DNA of 64,000 nt from Motacilla alba alba (taxonomy: Eukaryota > Chordata > Aves > Passeriformes > Motacillidae), in contig NC_052027.1 of the NCBI RefSeq assembly GCF_015832195.1, positions 8,180,149 to 8,244,148 of the forward strand, written 5' to 3'. Each line of letters begins with the position of its first letter. Position 1 is the stretch's first letter. Positions 22,601-34,511 of this stretch are shown here, in pieces. A model generated the notes under the pieces. It did not search any database and had not been told where the DNA came from. It saw only the letters and a program-made list of their open reading frames with translations. The translations under genes were made by a program, and so were the position numbers.

Positions 22601-25600
22601 TGCGTGGCATTATTTCTGTTTCAGAGCAATCTGCTTGGTAAGTACTGCACTGTCTGGTTCATGTGGAATTCTTGCTTCCTAGGGTTATCCCATTAGCCTA
22701 ACTGTTATCCCATCAGGAGGAAGAGGGCAGTTATTGTAGGAAGCTATGAGAAGATTTTTATCTCTCTTTAGCAAAAAACAAGTATTGAGCAAGAAATGCA
22801 TAGGAGCCATTTCTGACTGTGCACTGTCCCCAAGGGCAGAAACTTTGATCCAATCCAAGTCCTTTTTAACTCTGTCCCAGAGCACACATCTACCTTCCTA
22901 AAAAAATAAAATTAAAAGGGATACTTGTGTCACCAGCTGGACAATTCTCAAAGGGAAAATAGATGATTTCATGAGAGATGTAAAAATTCTCTGTTGCATA
23001 TGCTTATTTGTGTGCCTGATGCCTTCTGTCTTATCCTCCCCATTCCCCGATCTCCAACAGCAGTGACATTATCCCAGCCAGCACTAGTTTGACATTTCCA
23101 AATTAGTGTAAGGAACTGCCTACATTAAGCTTTCTAAAACGTATGTTTTAGTACGCCCCATCATCCTAAACACAATGGCAGGTTATGCAAATTCCTTTCG
23201 AAAAAAAAAAGAAATAAGTTCCATTTCTCTGGGGTCAAGTTTCCCAAACCTGATTACTGAGGCTTTTGTGTGTACTTTACACCCACAGAAGCTACTTGTA
23301 CAGGAAAATATGTCATTAGTCCCCTTAGACTTACAGCCAGTGGTGGCCGGCCAACTTTTAACTCAAATGTGTTCTTCTTGAAAAGAATGGCACATCTCCC
23401 ATTCTCTCTCCCAAGGGCACTGGCTGGACTGTGTCAGGCTCAGCCAAGTTTTGTCCCTGGCTCCAAAGGCCACCTGACTGCCAGCAGGTCCTTGGGGTGG
23501 GAGCTTTGTTCTGGGCTCCAGGGGGGCTGTAAACATCTGCCTGCACACATCAGCTTATGCTGGTTCAGTCTGAATTAGTACAGTTTTCAAATGAGCTGGC
23601 AGAGTGTTTGATCAGAACAGCTGTGATTTTTCTTTTTTCTTTTGCTGTCACATACACAGACATTTCTCTTTGCTCCGGAACTTTGTCTTAGTTTGTAAAT
23701 TCTCAGGAGACAAGCAAACCCAGAAACTTCTAGAGCAAGGATGTGTTGAACCAGAAAAAACAGGACCTGCAGCTTTGAGACACTGAATCTCTCTCTTGAT
23801 AAGAGCTGAAGCCCTGGGGCATACATATATATAGCCAAACCCACAATAAATATCAATGCACAAAATGTGTCACCAGGAAAGGAACTGAGAATTCACTCTG
23901 GGAACACAGATCTGCAAATCAATAAAAAGGGGGGAAAAAGAGATTTAATAAGAAAACATACTGTGTTTCAACAATACCACCACCTGCCCCACCCAGTGAC
24001 CAAGAGCAGGACTTTACATTAAAAGCTCTGCTGAGATAAGTTGTGCTGTGATTAGATCACACTACTGCTATTTTTCAAACTGTTTAAATACCATGAATAT
24101 AAAATTATCCTGATGAAAGAGAATTGTATGTGAGCCTGGATATACTGCAAGGCAAGCACAGTGGCAGAAATGTGTTTCTCTTACAGATAGGCACCTTCAG
24201 CACTATACTGAGCTTTCCTTCAGAGGCACTGCCTGTTGTGGAAATCATGGCACACCTGATGTCAGGACCTCCAATGGTATTTTAATGGTATTATTCACAA
24301 CTTGCATGCAGTTGAAGGCTTGACAGCTGCTTCACAAACAAGTATGTTGGGAGGATTGCAGCCACGTGTAACTTATCACACAGAGGGCATGGTGAAGCCA
24401 GGGCAAACAAATTCAGGGGGAATATTTCCCTGTTGATCTTAGTCCCAAATTGTTGGGTTTATTAGCTGGGACAGGAAAGTAGCCTAACTAGATGCCTTTA
24501 AGTAGAGGAGCTCTGCTCAGGAAGATATGGAAAAACTGGGGATATCTGTGTATAGATATAAAAGTTAGGCATGAGTGGGAGAAAGTAGAGACTTTCCAGA
24601 GTATGGAGCTGAATTATTTGGGCTCAGGAGGATGGGAGGGTGAGAGGAAATGTGTGAAGAGAGTGAGATGATATTTGAGGAAGCAGAGTGACCCATCACA
24701 CTGAGCAAATCCAAGTGTGGAAGTGCAATAGAGGGAAGGCAAGTATGTGGAAATGAACAGGTCTGTTGGGGAGCTCTGAGATCAAAACATGCAGTATTTC
24801 TTATAGACTATCTAAAATTAGGCATACATGTAAATTGGAGGAAAAGAGCTGGGGCTAATAAAGACCAAACCAAGGCATTTTGCTGTTAGTTCTCCTAGGA
24901 GGAGTATTGCAAATGTCTGTAACCTGGTCTCCTGCCCACAAAGAATTTCCTTCCAGGTAACAAAGTGTTAGCTTGGTATTTGGGATCAGGCACCCACTGG
25001 AGGAGCTCACTTTTAGGGCCAGGTTCCTTACACCAAGTCAGTCTGGTTTTCTTATGGGTGATGAGCTTGCAATTTGTAAATGCTCTTGAAGTGTCCTGGC
25101 TTTGTCAGTGGGAGAAGTGACCACAATGGCCAAGTGATCTTGGCATCTTCCCCCTCTCCATCTCCTGTGGCTGTCTTTTAGAATCATTGACAAAAACAAA
25201 CAAAAAAGCTGTTGAAATTGCATACTATTTTACATCTACACCTTTTAAAAATCAGATATGTCAAAATGTTAACTAATTACAGACAACTCCTGTACTTATC
25301 AGGATCTCTTATCAGGTTGTTCATTCTTCTCTGACCACTGCCTATGTGACCTGAATTTGTGTGCAGCCTGGGCACCTCCTGGGTGTGCCAAGTTCTGCAC
25401 AGGACACCTTTGTGTAACACTGACTTTACAAAGGAAACCAGAGTTCTGCCTTGTTTAAACACTTTTCTATATCAGTAAAATACTATCAGAGATCTAATAT
25501 AACCTGATTCAGGATTTCTTTTGGTCATTGTAACCCTAGATTAAAGCTAATTACTTGATAGTATCAGTCAGTCAATCAAAAAAGCCTTGTAAAAATCAAT

Positions 25601-26705
25601 ATAGCTCGTAACATAATAATATCCTTTGTTCAGGCTCTTTATACATCATCTGCCACCTTAATTGGTACTGATGTCAAGCCACACAATGGTTCAAATCTGG
25701 GCTGATTTGTTTTAGCAGTAACATGTTACCCAGCTAATGCAGGATCATTAACATCATTTTTCCAGTTACTGACCTTGCAGCAGCTGTTCATAGTTTGCTT
25801 ATGAAAATTGTCATTACCCTTTACTTGTTTTTATTCTTCTACTTCTTTCTGGATTACTCTTGACAAGAAGAGTCCAGAGCTAAGTTTCAGCTGATTGCTG
25901 AACTTATTTTTTCTAGCCGATATGAATTATTTTGCAGCAATGAAGTTCTTATGATAACTAAGCAAAATGAAATCTCTTCAGAGTGTGTGACCTCCAAAAT
26001 GATGATACTACACATCATAAGGCTTATGGATCAGCAGCAAGAGCCTGGAAGGAGACTATTGCTTAACTTATTCACATCTTTGCCCCGATAATGCATATTA
26101 ATATAGAATCTGACAGTTGTTGTATGGACATTTAAAAGGATGGAGGAGAAATTGTTTAAGAAAATTCTTACAGAGCCCTTTGGATTAACTGGTTTCCTGT
26201 CACCCAGTGTGCCAGATGACTGCTCAGACTATAGAAATTGCATCCTCCAAACTTTTCTGTGCTTGAGAAATTTATCAACTCTGTCACATTTAAGAAATTT
26301 CTTTCCCTGCAATATGAAGATTTCTCCGGGGATTTACAAATTTAGCAAAAGCTTTGCAAATAAATGGGATAAATTCCCTAGGCCAAATCCAAGTCTTGCT
26401 GAAATCAAAGGAAATTGTGACAATAATTTTTGGAGACCAAAATGAGGTTTAGCATGTAGCTGTACATACACTGGAAGCTGATGGTTACTGGGAGAGGGCA
26501 AATAAGATTACCAAGAAAAATGAACATAGGTAGAATTTATGTTGCTGCATGAAGATTGCATGATACCTGCCAAATAGTGATAAGGGTGAGCAGCAATCAA
26601 AATATGTACTGTAGGATATGACCTGAAATAAGATGCTTCATGCTCACTGAAAACTCTCTGCTAGTTGTCACCTTAGAAGGTGCCATGATAGCAGGCAAAA
26701 ACTTG
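16645..26705. other. Long AT-rich non-genic stretch
   Basis: About 10 kb without a recognisable gene or mobile element. Several short open frames occur (for example a 76-codon frame with ATG at 19988-20218, and a 116-codon frame at 21482-21832). None has a known motif, a paired splice context or a neighbouring open frame to join. GC-richer patches lie at 17440-17700, 20500-20620, 21520-21650 and 23390-23540. Confidence 0.5.
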
Positions 26706-26750
26706 TATTATTATTATTATTATCATCATCATCATCATCATCATCATCAT
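26706..26750 (+). repeat. Compound (TAT)6(CAT)9 trinucleotide repeat
   Basis: Six TAT units (26706-26723) change to nine CAT units (26724-26750) through a single base difference, suggesting a T-to-C change that then spread by slippage. It lies in an open frame reading Tyr6-His9, with no sign of being translated. Confidence 0.95.
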
Positions 26751-26752
26751 CT

Positions 26753-29700
26753 GGAAAGATTTGTTTCAGTTCTGCTAAATGATCCTCCAGACAGAGCTAC
26801 CCATTTAACACCAAAACCTTTTGTGAAGCTTTTGGTAGTGTTTTAGGTTTTGATGGCTTTATTTTCTAGATAAATGAGTCTATGTCGTATTAAAATGACA
26901 GACAGTGTCTTACAGAACCTATTTAGGGTTGAAGTGTTCTGCTTGTTGTTAATAGGGATAGGGTTTATACAAGACATATGGAACACGATTTAAATATAGA
27001 TATACATGAAGGAATTTTCCCTTTAGATTTCTTTAAATATCTATGCCTGCCAGTTAATAAGCAGTAATACTATAAATAATAATAAAACAGTAGCAATGGG
27101 AACAGGTGACCCTCAGATCTGTTCAGGTCCAAAGTGAATGCAGCACTCTTGGACCTCATTCTCAGCACTGCTTCCAGCACCTTGTTCTGTGCCCTCAGGC
27201 AGAAGAGCTCCCAATGTACTCCCATGAAATGATGTTGATTCTCCTTCAAAACACTCCTTAAATATCTCATTTTCAATGGTATATACACACAAATGTACTG
27301 GTTATTGGCAGAAGTTGTTTAGGGACTAGAGACAGCTGTGAAGATGCTGGACAGCAGGTTTTTATTCTGTGTTTCTATTAGGACTCCTTGTATTCTGCTG
27401 GATGATGAGGTTTCCAAGGAAGAGGGTTTTATATCCTCCCTGCACTGCTCTCACTCTGGGGGTTGTGACTTGTTTCCCACGTTCCATGTTAATGTAAATT
27501 ATGAGGATGGTGACAGTCTTGGGTCCATCCCTCAGCCTTTTCAAAGGATGGGGTAGGAAACCTGCTGAGCTCCTTGTGAGGATTATTGGCCATGAACCCT
27601 GCAGGAACATGCTGAGCTCTTCTGTGCTGCTCTGTGCAAATGCTGCCAGGTTGCATTAGGACCTCCCTCAGCCTCAGAGAGCCACAGTGAGGAGGTTTTG
27701 CTGCTCGCAGTGAAAAGATTAAAAATTACAGCACTGCTAGGGTGGCCATCTTTGGTCCTTCACACTTACTTGGTGGAAGAAACCAAGGGAATTTGTTTAG
27801 ATATGCACAACACAGTTCCAGGATTTAATCATGACACATAACAGAAAAAATCCATTAGATCCAAATCTGAAGGAATACAGGTATCTTACTTCATCAGGGT
27901 TTATTAATTAGATGCAATTTACAGGCTTTAAAAGAGAAGTAAATGTAGCTGGTATTAGTTTAACATTTAGCTGTCATAAGTAAAGAAAAACTACCTCAAA
28001 ATAACCTTCCTTTAAGTCTCCCCAGGCTTGTCTACCACGTTTCATTCTCATATTCACACATGATGAAAAAAAAGAAAAGAAAGCTGAAACAGAATATTGC
28101 AATGATTCAAACCCCTTTCATCTGAGCTTCTCTCAGCATGTTATTCACCATATCACAACAGAAATGATCACACCCCTCAGATTTAATTGGCAAATCCCAT
28201 TGTTATGAGGCCTCAACATATACTAAAGTGTCTCTATTTTCCAGTGAGCTTGCAATGTGCTATTCTCTGCTGAACACAATGAATATTTATATTCTTCCAC
28301 TCTGGGAGATTCAGAATTGTTTTGCGGTAGCTGCATCCTTCAGGACTCTTTCATTTTGTTTCCCATTTCAAGCCTGAGTATTTTCAGTGATTGTGAAAGT
28401 GCCTTGCCAGTTCCTTCTGTCACTGTCAGGTCTTGGTTCTTAGACTGATGCCTATGGTATCTTTCTGGAAAAAGACCCACTTTTTCTTTGATATTGTTAT
28501 TTACCATAATGTGAAACTGGAAGATGAGTTGTGACAACAATAAAAGCCATCTTAGAAAAAAATTTTGTTCCATGCAAAGGACATTGCCTCCTCCTCCTTG
28601 TGGTCCTAATAGTGAATTATCATAAGGATAATTTAGAATCTCACCATCAGTGTGGGATTTGTAAAACTACTTTATTAGAGTAGATGCAAAGAATATAAGT
28701 ATTTTACCTTAAACTAATCCCAAAAATTCTTAACTTTCCTTTGACCATGGGAAAAAGAAAAAAGTGCCATGTACATGATAACATACAAAAAAAATATTCA
28801 TAATTACAGCTTAAAGACCCTCTGTATTGTGCTTGGGAATATGATTATCTCAGAAGGCATGTTAAATACTGTACAAGAGCTGGAATAATCCCAAAGCTAC
28901 CTGCTACAGACAATTCCAATTTATTTAAATTTGTATTTTCACGTGGATCTCACTGTCCTCTCTGAAGGAGACAAGGTTTTACTATTGATTTTACGGGTGG
29001 GGTTGTCAAGAGTATCTGTAAAGCTTGAATTGATTTAATGTCAAATCCAAATACCACATTACTCCTCAGGAAATCTAATTAATTGTAATATATGCCATTT
29101 TCACATATTTCTAGTGAATGCTGTTCACCAACACTTGTAACAAATAGTTCAGCTTCATTTCCCGGGGAAAGAGAAATGAGGTTTTCTTGATAATGGTATG
29201 GAACACTTTCTAATTTGCCTCAGGATTTGCAGTGCATAGAAGTTTTATTCATGTGACCACCTGTGGGCAGAACTACATCAGGATATTCCATATTCACAGT
29301 GTCCCTTTCCACATGGAGTGCCCAGCATGTCTTGCTAGGCTGCTTACAATGTATTATACCCATGGACTAAAGCCTCTCTCCAAACAGCTAAAATGGAAGC
29401 AGAAGATGATTGGTGAATGTTTTTGAAAAAGTCAGCTCTGATGGAAAACTCTCAAAACTGAATAAAAATAAAATAGTTGGCAGGCAGCAGTGTTTCTGCA
29501 TTGCTGTTGTGAAATCTGGTGATACAGGGACTGGAACCCTGATTCTGAGTCAAGCAACACTGTTATGTTTTTGCATACTTATACCTTATTTGCACACCAT
29601 ACCTGAGTTTTGAGGAAAAACGTGCAGTAAAAGCTAATTTATGTCAGAATCCTTGTTTCATAGTGAAACTCCAAAATTAGTGCCTCAGTAGAAATTTTTA

Positions 29701-30904
29701 GGTCAATAATTTTTGTGATGGCAGTTGTCCATGGACATTTGATGTGTAATAACAACATGGTTGGAAACTGAAATGGAAAGTTTTGAGATCCCTGTTCCTT
29801 GAAGTCTTTTCCATTGTAGACTATGTGTCTCTGTACTTTCTGAGGTATCCAAGTTATCTTTCAAATGAACTTTTTTTAGTCCTCAAGATTTCCTTTCTGC
29901 CACAAAATTAATTGGAAGAAGATTTCTAATTACACTGAATGATATAATTTGAAATACTCGAGGCAGAATGTACCATGCTTAAAAAATAAGAAGACATTTA
30001 GAAGATTTAGACATGTTTTTTCAGGCTGTTGCATCTAAATAGCAATCCCACAGGCAATTATTGGTGTTGTCTGTCTACTTCTCATGGGATGCTTTGAAAA
30101 GGTACACCTCTGGCATAATGATGCAGAGATACAATAGCATGCTGTCATCATCAATAATACTTATTTTTCCTTCAGAGCTGATCATCCATACTGACAATTT
30201 AATGATTTTTCTTGGAGACTCCAGACGGGTGGAAACTATGTATGTATTGTTTAGTTACCTCATTTGGAAGATGGCTACAAACATCAATATTCATTACCCT
30301 GAATGCAGCAGACACCCAACATTAGTTTTAGTTGGAAAAAGTGGATAGTTTCCTTTTCTGACCAACATAAATTACAGCAGTTGGAGGGGACAGGCGGGAG
30401 AGAGCAATGCTTGGTTGCAGCGTGGTTATTTTGAGCCGTGCTCAGATGTGGCTGCACTCTGGCATGCCCTGCTCTGCTCCCCCAGCTCTCAGCAGGAGCT
30501 GCTGCTGCTGCTGCCCAAGGTGTGCTGGGGCAGTGGAGCTGCACTGCTGCAGCACCAGTGCTCTGCACGTGCCTGGCAACTCACTCGCGGCTCCAACAGA
30601 TGTTTTCACTTCTTGGCCAATGGGAACTTTGTGAACCAGCTTTTCTCTTTCTGATAACAAATAAGAAAGTAGAAACAGCTGAAGCAGCTTTTTTCTTTTT
30701 GTGAAATACAAGTGACTTTATATTACCATGACCACACGTGCCGCATCCTTTTGTTTCTCTGTGGTTTTAATATCTTTTTCCAAATCACAGACCCATCAAA
30801 GTATTTTTATTTTCTCCATATTGAAACAAGGTGGCTTTATAATACTGCATATGGAATTTCAAATGAAATGTAGATCTCATTTCCATATCACTGTTTTCTT
30901 TACT
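26753..30904. other. Non-genic stretch
   Basis: AT-rich with nothing recognisable. A GC-rich patch at 30390-30600 includes a short CTG run ('gctgctgctgctg', about 30498-30510) and a few CpGs, but is not dense enough to be called an island. Confidence 0.45.
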
Positions 30905-30923
30905 CTTTTTTTTTTTTTCTTCA
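30905..30923 (+). other. T14 tract ending in an acceptor-like TTCAG
   Basis: Fourteen T, a C, then TTCAG form an ideal-looking plus-strand 3' splice site. The sequence beyond it has stops in every frame within about 100 bases, so no internal coding exon follows. It may serve a non-coding transcript, or be a simple T run. Confidence 0.3.
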
Positions 30924-30924
30924 G

Positions 30925-33900
30925 AAAACAGTTAAGGAGTCATTATATTTTCCAGCAAGCTGTCTTGTACACCCTGAAGGGAATATTATAAGATTAAATG
31001 CAGAGTAGCATTCCTCTAGCAAGGTGAATGTTTCTCATTATAGAGATCCCTAGTTGATCTCCTAAATATAATTCCCTGTAATAATGTGAAACTTCTGAAT
31101 TATTTATTTTTTCATATTAGATCAGGAGTATAATTTCTGAAAATAAATTTATTGTCATGAGCAAATCAGCTTATGAAGGTTATCCATAACCATGGAATGA
31201 AAGAGAACAGATGCTGTGTTTTGCAAGACGATCTATTGTAGCCACTTTTTGGCTTTTAGGAGGAAGCTCCGAATGTGGACTTAAAAATTGATGAACCGCA
31301 ATTCTGTTAATGTGCAGGCTCAGAGTCATGGCACTTTGTGTCTTTACTATTATATTTGATTGAATAAAAACATCTCTGAGTGAAGGTCTGTGCTTGGCTG
31401 TGACCCCCTCTGCCTGCCCGGCCCCAGGGGCTGCCTGGGCACTCGGGGATGTGGCAGTGATGTGACTTCACTGAGCCCTGGCTTGGCTCCCAAAGGGCAC
31501 AAATCACAAGTGACTCAGCAATGTCACCACTTCACAAACCAGTGAGGGGCCCATGAACTTCTAATTGAGTCTTTCCAGGAGTTACAGGTGCCTTTTATTC
31601 ACACAGTCCCCACTCCTCCAGACACAGAGTGGATTGGGTCAATGTGTCCCAAGCTTCCAGCTCCATCAGATATTTCCTTGCCTTGCAGGTTGCCTTCTGC
31701 CAGGTTCTTGAAGTAGTCTTTGATGGCTGTTCCTCACAGGGATTTCTGACACTGCTGGATCTCTTTCAGGTGCAGTGAAAATAACAAAGGGGAAATACTG
31801 CTGAGTGTCAGGGTGAGCCAACCAAGGGCCCTGATCTTGGTAAAGGTGGACCTTGGCTCACACTGAGCTTCCCCTGGATATAACACTCAAGGTGTTTGGG
31901 GAAAATTGAGCATTGAAGGGAGTGTCTTCATGATGAGTGAAAATTTCTCTCTTGTTTTTCCAATGCCTCTGGGCTTTTTTTCCAACATGTTCACCCTCTG
32001 TTTGTGTTTGGGTGTACGTTTTCAGTCTCCCCATACTTGAGGAGCAGATGAGGAAGCAAGATCTGTGCCTACTAATAGGAGACAGACCAGGGCAAGTTTT
32101 GGGTTCTCCTGGCAGAGACAGAGCCCTCTTTCTGCACAGGCCTTGGAACTGGCAGCTCACATTGCATTTCATCTTCTCAGGGCATCCCTCGGAAGGGGTT
32201 AAAAAGCTGCTTGTTGACAAATCACAAGTACAACTGTGTGTCAGCTCATTAGTAAAATAAACAGCAGTGTGCAAAATCAAACTGGTTTTTAGCCTGACAG
32301 ACAGGGCTGAGAAGCCTATAAAAACACTGCCACAGACTGATTTCTTCTCCATATCCTGGCCTGTTTTGCAGAGCAGGCATTTACTGTTCTATATCTGATC
32401 AGACACTTAGGAAAAATGTTGCCCATGTTAGGCTGAAGGACTCAGCAGGTGAAGTGTCTGTCTCCTGTCTGGGACAGAGGTTTAAGTCACAGTTGAAGTT
32501 TCAATTAACAGGACCTCATGGTTTCCTGCTGTGACTCTAATGGATAATGGTTCACATTAAAAAGAACTAAACATAATTTAGCACATTTTGGTGCAGATGG
32601 CTGTCGATGTTGAAGAGATGGCCACCTGGTGACTGTATTATTTTTCACCCCTGAAGAATGGCTGCTGAGGTCAAGTTTTCAATCATTGGCAGGGACGTGG
32701 AGGGGAATTTGTGCTGTGACTCTGTGTGCCACCTGGCCTCTCTAATTAAGGACTACCATTGTCTGCTTTGATATCCCCTCTGCTTTGGCGTGCACAAGAT
32801 TCAGAATGATTACAGGCATCTCAAACTAATGAATGCTCTCTGGATCTGAGGAGGAAAACACGGTGATTTTTTTCTTTGTTCATTCTGTTTTGTAATTAAA
32901 AATATAGAAGTGAAGAAAAAATGTTTTGTTCTGTGTCTGCCTTGAAGTATCCTTCTGGGAATTGATATAAAGTTGAAATCATGCCTGAATCATTGCAGCT
33001 GAGAGAGAGCAGGGAACTGCAGACCTCCTGTGTGCAGCAGTTGCCTTAGCTGATTGTTACATTGCAAAAAATTCTTCCAGGCCATTTATGCAAGAATTTT
33101 GTTACAAAATGTTTTAATTATGAACAATTAAGTAGTTGTCTAAGAGTCAAAAATTGCATTTCTTCTATCCTTATGCATCTATTTTATCACTCTGGTAAAG
33201 CTCAGAATACAGATTCCAGCAGAGGAGTTTACATAATGCATGTGAAAGACCTTTCTTTTTAATATTAAAAAACAGGAATTACAATTTCAGCACCAAGCTG
33301 GGAAATGATTCATTATTTGGATAATCAGAGAAACAAAGATGAGCTGGCTCAGATGTATTATGATCCCTTTTGTGAGATTCATTAAATGGAGCCTCTGACT
33401 TCTAGAATCCATATCAGTGTTCTCTGTCTTAGGGGGATTAAACTCTGTTATAGATTATATTTCATTCAACCATAGTGGATTAGTTGCAGTTTCTACCTTT
33501 TAATTAAACAGCTGCTGTAACTAAACACAAATTTGAATTATTTAAAAGTCCACAGAATTTTAGTCAACTTACAGTGCTTGGATTTTTTAATTATATGAAG
33601 CTATACATTTTTTATGATGAAGGCTTTAGTCAGATCAATCGCCAGTCACTAATAACTCATCCTTTCTAGAAGGATGCAGCATTTTCCCAGTGCATGAAAG
33701 TATTTCAATTAAATTAAAAATATAAAGCTATCTAAGAAAAGGCCTATGTCACCTAAATTTTCTTTGTGGCTTTTGATGAGATGTTTGTGGTGTCTTTGTT
33801 GTTTTTTCAACTATTCTATTGGCTTAATGTGTTGTCTAATTTACAATGTCTGTCTCATTATATCCAAGTGTAAACACTGCAGCTAAGTTTAAAAGGTGGT

Positions 33901-34480
33901 TGTTGTGCTAGATTGATGAGCATCATGCTCAGACCAAAATGTCTTGATACTGGGAGTGTGTCAAAGCAAATATACATTTGGTAGTTTTGTTTCTATGAAT
34001 GGCTGCTGTGAATGCGCAGACTACTTCTTTAGGACATACATGGAGCAAATCAATCAGTCAAGTAACTGTTAGCAACAGTAATTTGTACAGTTTAAATAAT
34101 CCCTTACACGTTGTTAACTTTCATGTCTAAGCCATTGCTTACTTTTTTCTTTCTTGGAATAAAAATGTCTGAATAATTGGGAGTATCCATGAACCCTATA
34201 TATCCTACAATAATTTTTGGAGCAATTATAGAAAAACTCACTTAAGGCAAGAATGTCATACTTCTGGGTAGCAATGATGTGAAGGGCAGGTGTGAATCTC
34301 TTTGACCAATAAGAGGAAAACATAGTGAACTGTGTGAAAATACTGTTAACAAGATATAATTAAGACCATTAAAGCCAAACAAATTCCAGGTACATGAAGG
34401 GTGCACATGAGTTAGAGGAAAAATCTGAAAACTCAGTGCTGAAGTGGCCTGATATATAAATACTGATATGGCCAGATTTG
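30925..34480. other. Non-genic stretch
   Basis: No recognised gene or element. The longest open frame in the window (164 codons, minus strand, 31858-32352) lies here. Its composition (Cys-, Ser- and His-rich) and lack of any motif argue against coding. A GC-richer block lies at 31380-31500. Confidence 0.45.

Positions 34481-34509
<29 letters not shown>
34481..34509 (+). repeat. Poly-A run of 29
   Basis: An uninterrupted run of 29 A, followed by GTGAAG and then eight T (34516-34523). Upstream there is no AATAAA at the proper distance and no convincing matching target-site duplication, so a retroposed cDNA is not established. Confidence 0.95.

Positions 34510-34511
<2 letters not shown>

Noticed and set aside
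30905..31022. Exon after the T14-C-TTCAG acceptor-like site, closing at a 'caaggtgaat' donor
   Set aside because: All three frames contain stops within the block, so it cannot be an internal coding exon; left only as a possible non-coding splice site.
31858..32352. 164-codon minus-strand open frame, the longest in the window
   Set aside because: Composition rich in Cys, Ser and His, no recognisable domain, a competing plus-strand frame, and no start or splice context.
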